From positions 1 through 56,419 of the forward strand of contig SYLY01000076.1 in assembly GCA_005808475.1 (NCBI GenBank): 56,419 nt of DNA, in the 5' to 3' direction. Of the stretch, positions 42,774-53,300 are shown piece by piece. Below the pieces are notes generated by a model. It saw nothing but the letters and a program-made list of their open reading frames with translations. It did no database searches and had not been told where the DNA came from. The translations under genes and the position numbers were made by a program. The stretch comes from Acidobacteriota bacterium (GTDB lineage Bacteria; Acidobacteriota; Terriglobia; Bryobacterales; Bryobacteraceae). The first letter of the stretch is position 1. Each line of letters begins with the position of its first letter.

Positions 42774-44996
42774 GTGAGAAGATTATGGATCGCCTTTGCG
42801 GCCGTACTGGTGATATCGTTCTCCGTACTCGGCTGGATCGGCACGAGAATTTACCAGGAGATGCCGCCCATCGCCGACCGCGTGGTGGCGCCGGACGGGT
42901 CGGTCGTAATCGCCTCCGGCGACATCGGCAAGGGACAGAACGTATGGCAGTCCCTGGGCGGCATGCAGGTCGGCTCGATTTGGGGCCATGGCAGTTATGT
43001 CGCGCCGGATTGGACGGCCGATTGGCTCCACCGGGAGTGCGTGTTCATTCTGGAGGAGTGGGCCCGGCGCGATCACGGCAAGGCTTATGCCGAACTGGCC
43101 GGCGAGGACCAGGCCAAGCTTCGCGGGCGGCTCGAACTCACCATTCGCACGAACACTTACGACGCCTCCACGGGCGCGATCGTCGTTCCCGCCGAGCGGG
43201 CGCGCGCGTTCCAGGCGCTGCTCGCGCACTATTCGTCGGTATTCCAGGACGGCAACACGCACTACGCGATCCCGAAGGGAACCGTGACCACTCCGGAACG
43301 CATGCGGCAACTGGCGGCGTTCGTGTTCTGGACGGCCTGGTCCGCTTCGACGAACCGGCCAGGGCAGAATATCACGTATACCAGTAACTGGCCGCACGAG
43401 CCCCTCATCGGCAACAGGCCGACCGGCGAGAGCGTGGTCTGGACCGGCGTCAGCATCATCATGCTGCTGGCTGGGATCTGCGCCATGGTTTGGTGGTACG
43501 CGTCGCAAAAGCGGGAGGAAGATCCGCCGGCGCTGCCGGCCTTCGATCCGTTGGGCGCGTGGAAGGCCACCGCGTCGCAGATGGCGACGCTCAAGTACTT
43601 CTGGATCGTTGCGGCGCTGATCCTGGTCCAGATGCTGATGGGCGTGATCACCGCGCACTACGGCGTGGAGGGCGACGGCTTCTACGGGATCCCGTTGTCC
43701 CAGTGGATTCCCTACGCGGTGACCCGCACTTGGCACGTGCAGTTGGGAATCTTCTGGATCGCCACGGCTTGGCTCGCCTCGGGCCTGTTCATCGGACCGC
43801 TGGTGAGCGGCCACGAGCCGCCGTACCAGCGCCTGGGCGTCAACGTGCTATTCGGCGCGTTGCTGTTGATCGTGGTGGGATCGCTGGCGGGCGAGTGGAT
43901 GAGCGTCCAGAACAAGCTCACCGACGCCCAGTCGTTCTACTGGGGGCACCAGGGTTATGAGTATGTCGATCTCGGCCGCGGCTGGCAGATATTGCTGCTG
44001 GTGGGGCTGTTCCTTTGGTTGTTCCTGGTGATCCGCGCGGCGCGCCCCGCGTTGAAGACTCCCGGCGACACCCGGCAGCTTCTTTGGCTGTTTCTGATCT
44101 CGGCGGGCGCGATCGGCCTGTTCTACGGCGCCGGGCTCACTTGGGGACAACACACGCACCTGTCGATGGTGGAGTACTGGCGCTGGTGGGTGGTCCACCT
44201 TTGGGTGGAGGGATTCTTCGAAGTTTTCGCGACCACGGTGATCGCCTTCTTCTTCGCGCGCATCGGGCTGATCCAGCCGGGGCTGGCGGTCAAATCGGCG
44301 CTGCTGTCGGCGGCGATCTATCTGTCGGGCGGAATCATCGGAACCTGCCACCATCTCTACTGGTCCGGCACGCCGACCGTGGCGTTGGCTTGGGGTTCGG
44401 TGTTCAGCGCGCTCGAAGTGGTGCCGCTGACGATGGTCGCCTTCGGCGCGCTCGACGATCTCCGCCGCGGCTGCCTGACCAGTTGGGCGTCTCGATACGC
44501 CTGGCCGATCCGCTTCTTCGTGGCGGTGGCGTTCTGGAACATGCTGGGGGCGGGGCTGTTCGGATTCATGATCAACCCGCCGATCGCGCTCTATTACATG
44601 CAGGGTCTCAACACGACTCCGGTCCACGGCCACGCGGCGCTGTTCGGCGTGTACGGGATGCTGGGGATGGGGTTGATGCTGGTGTGTCTGCGCGCCTTGC
44701 TCCCCGCGCTCGAATGGCGGGAGGGTTCGCTGAAGTTCGCCTTCTGGGCGATGAACATCGGCCTGTTCACCATGTGCGTGGGCAGCTTGCTTCCCGTCGG
44801 ATTGCTGCAGACCTGGGCCTCGGTGGACCAGGGCTACTGGTATGCGCGGAGCACCGAGTTCATGGGAACCCCCTTGATGCAGACGCTGCGGTGGCTCAGA
44901 GTCCCCGGCGACACGATCTTCGCCGTGGGAGAACTGGTTTTCGTGTTGTTCGTATTCAGGATCAGACCGGGTGCGCCGACAAGGATATCGCCCTAG
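42774..44996 (+). CDS. norZ: Quinol-dependent nitric oxide reductase (qNOR)
   Basis: 740 residues from GTG 42774, AGGAG about twelve bases upstream. NorB/NorZ fold: a long N-terminal extension that replaces NorC (residues about 30-230), then twelve or so catalytic helices. Haem and FeB ligands are among WHVQLGIFW, VVHLWVEGFFEVFATTV, GTCHHLYWSG and TTPVHGHAALFG. The length and extension mark it as the single-subunit, quinol-using type. It reduces NO to N2O at the inner membrane. No nirK/nirS or nosZ is in the window, so the role is NO detoxification rather than full denitrification. Confidence 0.93.
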   Translation: MRRLWIAFAAVLVISFSVLGWIGTRIYQEMPPIADRVVAPDGSVVIASGDIGKGQNVWQSLGGMQVGSIWGHGSYVAPDWTADWLHRECVFILEEWARRDHGKAYAELAGEDQAKLRGRLELTIRTNTYDASTGAIVVPAERARAFQALLAHYSSVFQDGNTHYAIPKGTVTTPERMRQLAAFVFWTAWSASTNRPGQNITYTSNWPHEPLIGNRPTGESVVWTGVSIIMLLAGICAMVWWYASQKREEDPPALPAFDPLGAWKATASQMATLKYFWIVAALILVQMLMGVITAHYGVEGDGFYGIPLSQWIPYAVTRTWHVQLGIFWIATAWLASGLFIGPLVSGHEPPYQRLGVNVLFGALLLIVVGSLAGEWMSVQNKLTDAQSFYWGHQGYEYVDLGRGWQILLLVGLFLWLFLVIRAARPALKTPGDTRQLLWLFLISAGAIGLFYGAGLTWGQHTHLSMVEYWRWWVVHLWVEGFFEVFATTVIAFFFARIGLIQPGLAVKSALLSAAIYLSGGIIGTCHHLYWSGTPTVALAWGSVFSALEVVPLTMVAFGALDDLRRGCLTSWASRYAWPIRFFVAVAFWNMLGAGLFGFMINPPIALYYMQGLNTTPVHGHAALFGVYGMLGMGLMLVCLRALLPALEWREGSLKFAFWAMNIGLFTMCVGSLLPVGLLQTWASVDQGYWYARSTEFMGTPLMQTLRWLRVPGDTIFAVGELVFVLFVFRIRPGAPTRISP

Positions 44997-45043
44997 GCCT
45001 TAGGCGGGCTAAAGTTGTACTCGCCGCCTCACGATCCTTAGTT

Positions 45044-48000
45044 GTGTTCCCGGCTCGGACCATTGCGGCATTTCTATTACCTGCATTGGCTCTGCGCGTT
45101 TGGGCGGTGGAATTCTCCGATTCCTGGCGGTGGCGGCACTTCGGACCCGAACAGGGCGCCCCGCCAGGCCCGGTTCAGCAATTGGTGCACGCGCCCGGCG
45201 GGCAGGTCTGGATTCGAACCTCCGGCGGCGTCGCGTGGTACGACGGCTACCGGTTCCGGATCGCCGGCAAGGAGAACGGGGCCCCTGCCCGCGCCGCGTA
45301 CTTGGCGGCCGGGCCGGATGGTTCGGTGTGGCTGGTTGGGCCGGACGGTCTGTATGCCGGTGGCTCCAAGGGGTTTCGTGCGATGCCGGGGAGGCCGCCA
45401 GGGCGGATCTCGGAGGTAGCGGTCCGGCGGAATGGCGAAGCGGTGGTTCTCATCTCGGGGCGTCTGTACACCTGGAAGGACGGATCGTACGAACCCGTCG
45501 AAGACGGCCAGACCGCGCCGGGATGGCCGCCTTTTCTTCGGCCGAAGAGGGATGGCGGCATCGTTTGGAGCGGGCGCCGGGGTCTGATGCGTTGGGGTGA
45601 GGCGCCGTCCGTCGAGATCCTGGCATGGCCCGGAATCCGGTACCATGCGGTGGCCGAAGCGGAGTCCGGCGAGGGGTTGGCCGCCGTCGTGCTTCCGCCG
45701 GACAAGCATGGCATCTGGGAGTGGGACTCCAAGGGCTTCCGGCGCGCGGAGCCGGAAGGACGCGAGCAAGTGCGCGCCGTCGACATCGGTCCGGATGGGA
45801 CCGCCATCGCCGTCTACGAATCCGGCGCCGTGCGGGTGCGCGAACGCGGAGTCTGGCGCGAGGCTTCGGCCGCCCCGCGGGAACTGACCGAGGCCAATCT
45901 GGCCGTGTTCGACGCCGCCGGCGATCTATGGACCGCCACTCCGTCTGGAACGTATTTGTTCCGCGCAACGGCCCGATTGTGGGAGCGGTACCGGCATCCG
46001 TTCCCCGACGACTTCAACACGGTGAACAGCCTCGCGGCCGGTCCCGGCGGCGCCTTGTGGCTAGGTACGCCCGCGGGCATCGAACTGGTGCGGCCGGGCG
46101 GAGCGACCGAACGAATGACGGAAGCGGCGGGTACCCGCCTGCGAGTGGTGACCGGTCTCGACATGGATCGCGAAGGGGCGTTGTGGGCTACCAGCGGAGC
46201 CTCTTTCAAGGGCGTCCTCCGGTTCGACGGCAAGCGATGGCGCGCCTTCGGGCCGCCGGACGGAGTGCCGCACGCCAACGTTCACAACGTCGAGACCGGC
46301 CCCGACGGCTGGCCCGTCTTCGTGATCACGGGCCATGGCCCGGGAGACTCCAAGCAGGCCCGATGCGTGTTGCGGTGGAACGGCTCCGCCATGGAGCGCT
46401 TCGAAACCGACCAGTCCGTGTATTCGGCCGCCGTGGACGCATCAGGGGTGATGTGGTTCGGCGGCGACGGAGGCATCGAGCGCCGCGACAAGGCCGGCCG
46501 CTCCCAGTGGTGGAGGCGCGGCGGTGAGTTGCGGGCGGCCGCGATCCGAAAGGTCCTGGTGGCAAGGGGCGGCGTGGTCTGGTTCGGCGACCGGAGTGGA
46601 GACGTGGGAGCCATCGACCGGTCCGGCCGGGCCGGGTACAAGGGCAAACTCGAGGAGGATCTCCGGGACGGCGTCATGGATCTGGCCGAAGACGCGACGG
46701 GTGCGATCTGGGCGACGTCGTCGCGGGGACTTTACCGGTTCCAGGGTTCGGGCTGGAAGCGATTCGACCGGGACGCGGGGCTGGTGCACCCATACCTCTG
46801 GCCGCTGGCAATCCGGGACAACCGGCTTTGCGTGGGAGGAATCGGCGGCGGAGCGTCCTGCATGGACCTCGGCTCGGCCTTCCGGCGGCCCTCGGTAACG
46901 CTCGATTTCCGGGCCGCGGGAGACTCCGGGGCGGAGGCGTCGTGGTCGGTCGCCAGCTTTCGGGGAGAGCTGCCGGCCGCGATGATCGACACGCGCCACC
47001 GGATCGACGGCGGTCCGTGGTCGGAGTGGTCCATCGCTCGCAAGGCCTCCCTGGCACGCGCTTCGCGAGGCGAGCATCGCATCCGGGTGGAAGCGCGGGT
47101 TCCGAATGGCGCCGTGGCGGGGGAAGAGGCGCGGGTCTCGCTGGAGGGCCGTTGGTTCGAGCAGCCTCGCGTGTATGGCCCGGCGGCCGGGCTGCTACTG
47201 GCGGTCGCGCTGCTATTCGGAACACTATTGCGGCGCCGCGATCGCCATGCCGCCGAACTCGCGGCGCGCGACGCGCGGTTCCGCGGGATGATCGAAAACG
47301 GAAACGACGGGATCGTCCTGCTCGGGCGCGATGGCGGCGTTCGCTACGCAAGCCCGAGCACGCTTCGAATTCTCGGAACGATGTCGCCCGCCTTGGCTAC
47401 GGCGCCGATTCACCCGGATGACCGGCCAGGCGTCGAACGCTGCTTCGGCGAGTTGGTGGCGAGCCCCGGCCAGCGCCGCTCTGGGCGCGTCCGGATGGTG
47501 CAGCCGGACGGGTCCACATGCTGGATCGAGGTGGAACTGAGCAATCAGCTCGACGAACCGGCCGTCGGCGCGATCGTCGCCAATTTCCGCGACATCACGG
47601 CTTCGGTCAAGGCGATGGCGGAACTGGCGGCGGCCAAGGACCGCTCGGAGGAGGCGTCCCGCGCCAAGAGCGACTTCCTCGCCACCATGAGCCACGAGAT
47701 CCGGACCCCGATGAAAGGCATCATGGGCATGACCTCGCTGCTGCTCGAGTCGCCGCTGGGGCGCGAGCAGCGGGAATTCGCCGCGTCGATTCAGTCGTCC
47801 GGCACGGCGCTGCTATCGATCCTCAACGACCTGCTGGATCTATCGCGGATCGAGGCGGGCAAGGTGGAAGTCTTGCGGGAGCCCTTCGATCTTCCGCACT
47901 TGCTTTCGATGTGCGTCGACTTCTGGCGGCCTGGCGCGGCGGACAAGGGACTGTACCTGGTCTTTGTCGACGAGGCGAAGACGGACCGGTGGGTGCGCGG

Positions 48001-48811
48001 AGATCCTGGCCGTTTGCGGCAGGTGGTTCTCAACCTGCTTAGCAACGCCGTCAAGTTCACCCGGCAAGGCCGCGTTACGCTCCGTTGCTTTTCCCGGATC
48101 GCCGAGGACGGCAAGATCCGCTTCGACGTCGAAGTGGAAGACACCGGCGAAGGCATCCCGGCCGGCAAGCTGGAAGCGATCTTCGACAAGTTCACCCAAG
48201 CCGATAGCTCCGCCGCGCGCACCCACGGCGGAAGCGGACTGGGACTGACGATCTCACGCGACCTCATCCGCCTCATGGGCGGCGACATGACGGTGGCGAG
48301 CCGCCAGGGCTCGGGTTCCCGATTCCGTTTCCACGTGACGTTGGAGCCGGCTCCAGCGGAAACTCCCGCCGCCGCTCCGGCCGAGACGCCGCGCGGCGCT
48401 CCCCTCGAAGTGCTGGTGGTGGAGGACAATCGCATCAATCAGCGGCTGGTGCAGCGGGTCATTGAAAAGCGCGGCGGTCACGCCGTTGTGGCCGGGAATG
48501 GAGAGGCCGCCGTGGAGCTCTTCAAGCGCAACCGTTTCGACGCGATCCTGATGGACTGCCAGATGCCGGTCATGGACGGATTCGAGGCCACCCGCCGGAT
48601 TCGCGAGATCGAGGGAGGCCGCTCACGCACGGCGATCATCGCGCTCACCGCCAACGCCATGCGCGGAGACCGCGAAAAGTGCCTCGCCGCCGGAATGGAC
48701 GCGTTCGTCGCCAAGCCTTTCGAGGCGGCGCAGTTGATTCGCCTTCTGGAACTGGCGCGCAGCGGCGAACTGTTCGACCGCGAGCGGCGCTACTCGAGCC
48801 CGAACACGTAG
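45044..48811 (+). CDS. Hybrid sensor histidine kinase with Reg_prop propeller
   Basis: 1255 residues if GTG 45044 is the start, giving a signal peptide ([15 protein letters not shown]). Periplasmic part: repeated Reg_prop blades ([41 protein letters not shown]) to about 600, then a Y_Y_Y-like sandwich. One membrane helix at about 712-730, a PAS domain, HisKA with His884 (MSHEIRTP), ATPase with NLLSNAVKF and GSGLGL, and a receiver domain with Asp1171 ([11 protein letters not shown]). It resembles hybrid two-component sensors that detect glycans. There is no DNA-binding domain, so phosphate must pass to another protein. It lies 47 bases after norZ. The start is uncertain. Confidence 0.85.
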   Translation: MFPARTIAAFLLPALALRVWAVEFSDSWRWRHFGPEQGAPPGPVQQLVHAPGGQVWIRTSGGVAWYDGYRFRIAGKENGAPARAAYLAAGPDGSVWLVGPDGLYAGGSKGFRAMPGRPPGRISEVAVRRNGEAVVLISGRLYTWKDGSYEPVEDGQTAPGWPPFLRPKRDGGIVWSGRRGLMRWGEAPSVEILAWPGIRYHAVAEAESGEGLAAVVLPPDKHGIWEWDSKGFRRAEPEGREQVRAVDIGPDGTAIAVYESGAVRVRERGVWREASAAPRELTEANLAVFDAAGDLWTATPSGTYLFRATARLWERYRHPFPDDFNTVNSLAAGPGGALWLGTPAGIELVRPGGATERMTEAAGTRLRVVTGLDMDREGALWATSGASFKGVLRFDGKRWRAFGPPDGVPHANVHNVETGPDGWPVFVITGHGPGDSKQARCVLRWNGSAMERFETDQSVYSAAVDASGVMWFGGDGGIERRDKAGRSQWWRRGGELRAAAIRKVLVARGGVVWFGDRSGDVGAIDRSGRAGYKGKLEEDLRDGVMDLAEDATGAIWATSSRGLYRFQGSGWKRFDRDAGLVHPYLWPLAIRDNRLCVGGIGGGASCMDLGSAFRRPSVTLDFRAAGDSGAEASWSVASFRGELPAAMIDTRHRIDGGPWSEWSIARKASLARASRGEHRIRVEARVPNGAVAGEEARVSLEGRWFEQPRVYGPAAGLLLAVALLFGTLLRRRDRHAAELAARDARFRGMIENGNDGIVLLGRDGGVRYASPSTLRILGTMSPALATAPIHPDDRPGVERCFGELVASPGQRRSGRVRMVQPDGSTCWIEVELSNQLDEPAVGAIVANFRDITASVKAMAELAAAKDRSEEASRAKSDFLATMSHEIRTPMKGIMGMTSLLLESPLGREQREFAASIQSSGTALLSILNDLLDLSRIEAGKVEVLREPFDLPHLLSMCVDFWRPGAADKGLYLVFVDEAKTDRWVRGDPGRLRQVVLNLLSNAVKFTRQGRVTLRCFSRIAEDGKIRFDVEVEDTGEGIPAGKLEAIFDKFTQADSSAARTHGGSGLGLTISRDLIRLMGGDMTVASRQGSGSRFRFHVTLEPAPAETPAAAPAETPRGAPLEVLVVEDNRINQRLVQRVIEKRGGHAVVAGNGEAAVELFKRNRFDAILMDCQMPVMDGFEATRRIREIEGGRSRTAIIALTANAMRGDREKCLAAGMDAFVAKPFEAAQLIRLLELARSGELFDRERRYSSPNT

Positions 48812-50367
48812 AGCGAGTTGCCCATCGCCATCGCGACATACTGCTTGCCGCCGGAAAGGTAACTCATTGGGTTGGACCGCACCATGCCGCCCGCCTGGAA
48901 GCGGTAGAGTTCCTTGCCCGTCGTCGCGTTCAGCGCGAAGAACTGCGCCTCGCTGGTGGCGCCGAAGACCAGGTTGCCACCGGTGGAAAGCAGTCCCGCA
49001 TAGGGTGGCGAGAATACCTTGTGCTCCCATGCCACCTCGCCCGTGGCCGGCCGGAACGCGCGGACCGCGCCCCATTCCTCCTCGCCCGGGATGGCGCGGA
49101 AGCCTCCGCCGTTGTACTGCTCGCCCAGCTTGAAGTCGGCTTCGCCGAAGAAATACAGCGATCCCGCCTCGCGCACGTTGATGTAGAGCAGTCCGGTTTT
49201 GGGGCTGTACGACGGGCTGTACCAGTTGTTGGCGCCCGCCACCGACGGCCACACGGCCGTGCCCTGGATCGAGGGAAACGTTCCCGGAAGCCGGATGGGC
49301 TTTCCGTTGTCGTCCAGGCCCTTGGCCCACGTCTGCTTGGCGTAGGCCTTGCCGAGCAGGAACTGGCCCGAAACGCGGTCGAGCACATAGTAGAACGCGT
49401 TCCGGTTGGGGAAGATCACCAGCTTGCGCTTCTGGCCGCGCACCTCGCCATCCACCAGCACGGGAACCTCGGTCGCGTCCCAATCGTGAACGTCGTGCGG
49501 CGTGAATTGAAAATGCCATTTCAATTGGCCGGAATTCGCGTCCAGCGCGACGATGGAATCGGAGTACAGATTGTCGCCCTTGCGGACCTCGCCGTTCCAA
49601 TCGGGGCCTGGATTGCCCGTTCCCCAGTAGATGAGGTCTGTCTCCGGATCGTAGGCTCCCGTCACCCACGTCCCCGCCGAACCCCGCTTCCAGCTATCGC
49701 CCGCCCAGGTGTCGTGGCCCGGCTCGCCCGGACCCGGCACTGTGTAGAAGCGCCAGGCCAACTTACCGCTCTTGGCGTCGTAGGCGTCCAGGTGTCCGCG
49801 AATTCCGTACTCGCCGCCCGCCACGCCGATCACCACCTTGTCCTTCAAGGCGAGTGGGGCGACGGTGACCGAGTAACCCGACTTGTACTCGTTCACCTTG
49901 GTCTCCCACCGGACCGCGCCGGTCTTGGCGTCCAGCGCCACCAGGTAGGAATCGACGGTTCCGATGAAGATCGAATCGCCGAGAGCGGCCACGCCGCGAT
50001 TCACCTGTCCGCAGCAGACGCGAATATCGGGCGGCATCGGACGGCGGTAACGCCATAGCGGCCGGCCTGTCCGCGTATCGAGCGCCACCACGTTGCTCGG
50101 CGGCTCCGACACATACATCACGCCGTCGATCACCAGCGGAGTCGTCTCGAACTTCTGGAGCGAATTCGTCGTGTAGACCCAGGCGACCTTCAGCCGCGAA
50201 ACGTTGGCATCGTTGACCTGCGTCAGCGGGGAAAACCGGTGGCCGGCGAAGTTGCCGGAGTACGTCATCCAGTTGCCGGGCTCGCGCGCGGCGTCCAACA
50301 GGCGCTCGTGGGTCACCTGCGCGGATAACGCGGCCGACGCCGCCAGAATACAAGCGGCCGTTCTCAT
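48790..50367 (-). CDS. PQQ-dependent alcohol dehydrogenase-like quinoprotein
   Basis: 525 residues from ATG 50367. Signal peptide ACILAASAALSAQ, then an eight-bladed propeller typical of methanol/ethanol dehydrogenases. Hallmarks: vicinal Cys118-Cys119 (VCCGQVN), tryptophan-docking repeats (GAVRWETKV, GQLKWHFQF), the HDVHDWDATEVP active-site strand with its Asp, and GNLVFGATSEAQFFALN. It would oxidise an alcohol or aldose in the periplasm and pass electrons to the cytochrome c whose gene overlaps its start (ATGA). The stop lies inside the 3' end of the convergent kinase gene, a 22-base overlap. Confidence 0.9.
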   Translation of the reverse strand: MRTAACILAASAALSAQVTHERLLDAAREPGNWMTYSGNFAGHRFSPLTQVNDANVSRLKVAWVYTTNSLQKFETTPLVIDGVMYVSEPPSNVVALDTRTGRPLWRYRRPMPPDIRVCCGQVNRGVAALGDSIFIGTVDSYLVALDAKTGAVRWETKVNEYKSGYSVTVAPLALKDKVVIGVAGGEYGIRGHLDAYDAKSGKLAWRFYTVPGPGEPGHDTWAGDSWKRGSAGTWVTGAYDPETDLIYWGTGNPGPDWNGEVRKGDNLYSDSIVALDANSGQLKWHFQFTPHDVHDWDATEVPVLVDGEVRGQKRKLVIFPNRNAFYYVLDRVSGQFLLGKAYAKQTWAKGLDDNGKPIRLPGTFPSIQGTAVWPSVAGANNWYSPSYSPKTGLLYINVREAGSLYFFGEADFKLGEQYNGGGFRAIPGEEEWGAVRAFRPATGEVAWEHKVFSPPYAGLLSTGGNLVFGATSEAQFFALNATTGKELYRFQAGGMVRSNPMSYLSGGKQYVAMAMGNSLYVFGLE

Positions 50368-51140
50368 CGTTCGCCTCCCTTGGCTCCGCGCAATCCGGCC
50401 AGATACGCCACCAGATCGTCTATCTCTCCATCGCTCAGCTTGCCCTTGTACGAAGGCATGGGCGAGCGCTTCTCCATTTTCCAGTCCGCCAAATCTTTCT
50501 TCCAATACGACCGCAGCCCACCGGTCATGTCGCGGATCTGAATCGAGAACGTGTCCTCGTTCAGCCGGATTCCGCTCACCGTCTTGCCGTCGCGTCCGCG
50601 CAGGCTGGCCAATCGGAACGTGTGCGGGACGTCGCCCTGCGGCTCGACGATCTTGGCGCGCAAGTGCCCTGGACCGCTGCGCGCGCCGATGTCGGTCAGC
50701 GCCGGTCCCATGCGTCCGCCGTCGCTGCCGATCGCGTGGCATTGCAGGCAACCGCCCTTGCCGCGCGTCACCGCCTCGCCGCGCTTCGGATCGCCGGACG
50801 CGGCGCCGGACTGAATCGCGCCGAGGCTCTTGACGAACGCGGCCACCTGCCAGATCTCGCGCTGCGCCATGAGCGAACTGGGCATTTCGGTATCGGGAAC
50901 GCCGTATCGAATGATGTTCCACAGCGTCTTGTCGTCCGCCGCGCGGCTCAACGTGGGCACGGCGAGATTGGCTCCCTTGCCTCCGTCGCCGCGGGGTCCG
51001 TGGCATCCCGCGCAACGGCCGAGATAGAGCTTTTCGCCCTGCGCGAGATCGGACGGGGACGTGAAGGGATTGCTATCGAAACCGGGAACATCCACGGCCT
51101 GCTGTTGGAACAGCAGTACGGTCAGCCAGAGACCATGCAT
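50364..51140 (-). CDS. Dihaem cytochrome c
   Basis: 258 residues. Short hydrophobic signal (LWLTVLLF). Two CxxCH haem sites: Cys43-Cys46-His47 (CAGCH) and Cys131-Cys134-His135 (CLQCH). Methionine ligands are likely at TEMPSSLM (about 85-91) and SPMPSYKG (about 225-232). It probably accepts electrons from the PQQ dehydrogenase encoded immediately downstream with a four-base overlap. The second haem domain has an insert (VPHTFRLASLRGRDGKTVSG) often seen in PQQ-linked cytochromes of acidobacteria. TAAAAT lies seven bases before the ATG. Confidence 0.9.
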   Translation of the reverse strand: MHGLWLTVLLFQQQAVDVPGFDSNPFTSPSDLAQGEKLYLGRCAGCHGPRGDGGKGANLAVPTLSRAADDKTLWNIIRYGVPDTEMPSSLMAQREIWQVAAFVKSLGAIQSGAASGDPKRGEAVTRGKGGCLQCHAIGSDGGRMGPALTDIGARSGPGHLRAKIVEPQGDVPHTFRLASLRGRDGKTVSGIRLNEDTFSIQIRDMTGGLRSYWKKDLADWKMEKRSPMPSYKGKLSDGEIDDLVAYLAGLRGAKGGER

Positions 51141-51147
51141 CCCTGGT

Positions 51148-51153
51148 ATTTTA
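51148..51153 (-). promoter_or_regulatory. -10-like TAAAAT, leaderless
   Basis: TAAAAT ends seven bases before the cytochrome ATG at 51140. It overlaps the last codon and stop of the upstream BNR-repeat gene. Confidence 0.45.
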
Positions 51154-52227
51154 CTGGAAGTCGGACGCCGACTTGAGGGAGGGGGAGGGAACCGTCCCCA
51201 CGGCGATTCCGTTTTCGTCCTCCCATGCGGCCAGCACGCGATGCCCGGTGAACAGGATCTGCGGGTAGCCTCCCTTGGGCGCGAGTTCTTTCGCCTGGTC
51301 CACCTCGGTCGATCTCGTCATGATCGCTCCGGTGGGGCTGACCCAGACCGCGTAGATGTGGTCGTTGAATCCGGACGCCACCGCCGGATCCTTGCCTTCG
51401 CCCAATTCGCTTTCCTTGGTGTCGGGCAGCGATACGTAGATGGTCTTCTCCCGCCGCCAGACAGTGTAGATCTTGTTGTTGGCGCTCACCGTCAAGCTGC
51501 CCCCGTCCATTGGGCAGGCGTTCAGCTTCCATGTCCCGCGGCCCAATTTCTCCGCGATCTTCCAGGTGGAGCCGCCGTCCCGCGACGTGGCGATGTACAT
51601 GTCGCGCGATCCGTCGAGCGAGTTGCGGAACATCGCGTGGACCGCGCCGCCGGCGGCGACCACCAGCGACGGGTGGCAGCACTGGCAGATGGTTCCCTCC
51701 GGCGATTCGTACACCAGGAAGTTCCGCGACCAGCTCCTGCCGCCGTCCGTCGACCGCGCCATGTAGAGCCGCGTCCCCTTGTCCCGCAGATCGAGCCACG
51801 CGGCCAGAATCCAGCCGTTGCCCGAGGTCATGGCGTGCAGTCCCTCGCGCGCCGATCCGGGAACATCGTTGATGCGCACCGGCTTGGCCCAAGTCTCGCC
51901 TTGGTTCTCCGACCGCCAGGCCATGAGATCGCCATCGGCGCCGCCGCCCTTCTTCCCCACGATCGCCGAAATCACCAAGCCGTTGGTGTGATACACCATG
52001 CGCGGTCCCCGGTGCCGGCCGAGCGCCATTTTCCCACCGGTGGGAAGGGCCACCGGTTGAGTGAACGTCTCTCCGTCGTTCTTCGAAGTGGCATAGTAGA
52101 TGGTGTCCGCGGAGCCGAAGGTGAGCCCGACGCGGTCTCCCAGGGACGCCATTTGCGGTTGCGAGTACTTCACTTCCGGCAAATCCGGCGCGAGCCGGAA
52201 CACGAGCAGAAACGCGAGCGAGAGCAT
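51151..52227 (-). CDS. Secreted BNR-repeat (sialidase-like) propeller protein
   Basis: 358 residues with a signal-like N-terminus (MLSLAFLLVFRLAP). Asp-box motifs of six-bladed sialidase propellers: SKNDGETFTQP, SENQGETWAKP, STDGGRSWSRN and SRDGGSTWKI. The active-site arginine triad of true sialidases is not clear to me, so hydrolase activity is unproven. A vicinal cysteine pair lies in GTICQCCHPSLV. It is 10 bases upstream of the cytochrome gene, in the same direction, but the cytochrome has its own probable -10. Confidence 0.82.
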   Translation of the reverse strand: MLSLAFLLVFRLAPDLPEVKYSQPQMASLGDRVGLTFGSADTIYYATSKNDGETFTQPVALPTGGKMALGRHRGPRMVYHTNGLVISAIVGKKGGGADGDLMAWRSENQGETWAKPVRINDVPGSAREGLHAMTSGNGWILAAWLDLRDKGTRLYMARSTDGGRSWSRNFLVYESPEGTICQCCHPSLVVAAGGAVHAMFRNSLDGSRDMYIATSRDGGSTWKIAEKLGRGTWKLNACPMDGGSLTVSANNKIYTVWRREKTIYVSLPDTKESELGEGKDPAVASGFNDHIYAVWVSPTGAIMTRSTEVDQAKELAPKGGYPQILFTGHRVLAAWEDENGIAVGTVPSPSLKSASDFQ

Positions 52228-52271
52228 GATTCCAGGGTACTAGACGCGCGGCGCGTCCATCCGTCCCGGAA

Positions 52272-53234
52272 TCACTTCGAATCCGCCCCGGCGTAGTAGC
52301 CCTTGCGCGCCTGCACCTTTTGATCCTTGTTCTGAACGCGGATCTCCACCTTGCGGAAAGCGCCGTCCCGCGCCGGATTGGCCGGCGAATAGCCGATCGC
52401 GTACTGGCTGCGCATCTCATCCGAGATCTGGCGGAAGATCTCGTCGAGCGAGTTGCGGCCGGACACGTGGAAGACGCGCCCGCCGGTTTCCTCCGCCATC
52501 TTCTTCATGTCGCCGTCGCTGCCGAAATAGCCGAACCGGGAGTCGGCGTAGTAGACGCCATAAATCACCGCGTCGGCCTTCTGCGCTTCCGCCATGGCCT
52601 CCCGTAGCGTGACGCGCGAGCCATAGTCCATGCCGTCGGTGATCAGCACGATCACCTTGCGGCCCACCTCGCCCTTCAACTTTTCGTTCGCCGCCAGATA
52701 CACCGTGTCGTACATGATGGTGCCGCGCGGCTTCGCGCCGGTGGGGTTCGGATGCAGTCCGCCGAGGCCCACGTTGAGCCGCATGCTGTCCAGACCCTTT
52801 TGCAGCAGACGCAGGGAGTTGGTGGAATCCTGCAGCAACTCGGCCTCGGCGCCGAAGCTGATGACGAACGCCATGTCCTTCTCGCGCAGCACCTGCTTGA
52901 AGAACTGGGCCGCCGCGCGCCGCTCCACCTCGATCAGGTTCTCCTGGCTCTTGCTCACGTCCACCAACAGCCCGATGGTCAGCGGCAGATTCGTCTCCCG
53001 GGTGAAGTACTTGATGTCCTGCTTCTTGCCGTCTTCCAGGACGCTGAACGCGTCCTTGTCCAGATCCTTGAGGAAGGCGCCGCGTTTGTCGCGCACCGAA
53101 CAGAACAGGTTGACGATCTCGACATCCACCTTGATGACCGGATCGGTCTCCTGAGGCGGTTGGGCCGGCTTCGGAGCGGTCTGTTGGGCGGCGGCGGCCG
53201 CCACGAGTGTCGCGAAGAGTGCTGCTTTCCTCAT
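52272..53234 (-). CDS. VWFA-related acidobacterial-type secreted protein
   Basis: 320 residues from ATG 53234; ATGs at 53252 and 53255 would add six or seven residues, and none has a ribosome site. Signal peptide ALFATLVAAAAA. After a beta-rich N-terminus (VEIVNLFCSVRDKRGAFLKDL) comes a von Willebrand A domain with the metal-binding DVSKS (LLVDVSKSQE) and ITDGMDYGSR strands. This is the VWFA-related group abundant in acidobacteria; the function is unknown, with adhesion or protein interaction usual for the fold. Divergent from the AlkA-like gene. Confidence 0.85.
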   Translation of the reverse strand: MRKAALFATLVAAAAAQQTAPKPAQPPQETDPVIKVDVEIVNLFCSVRDKRGAFLKDLDKDAFSVLEDGKKQDIKYFTRETNLPLTIGLLVDVSKSQENLIEVERRAAAQFFKQVLREKDMAFVISFGAEAELLQDSTNSLRLLQKGLDSMRLNVGLGGLHPNPTGAKPRGTIMYDTVYLAANEKLKGEVGRKVIVLITDGMDYGSRVTLREAMAEAQKADAVIYGVYYADSRFGYFGSDGDMKKMAEETGGRVFHVSGRNSLDEIFRQISDEMRSQYAIGYSPANPARDGAFRKVEIRVQNKDQKVQARKGYYAGADSK

Positions 53235-53300
53235 GGGTTTTACAATGTTCATCATGCCAGCTTTGATTGGATGGACGCGCGCCGCCGCCGGACTGTTGCA

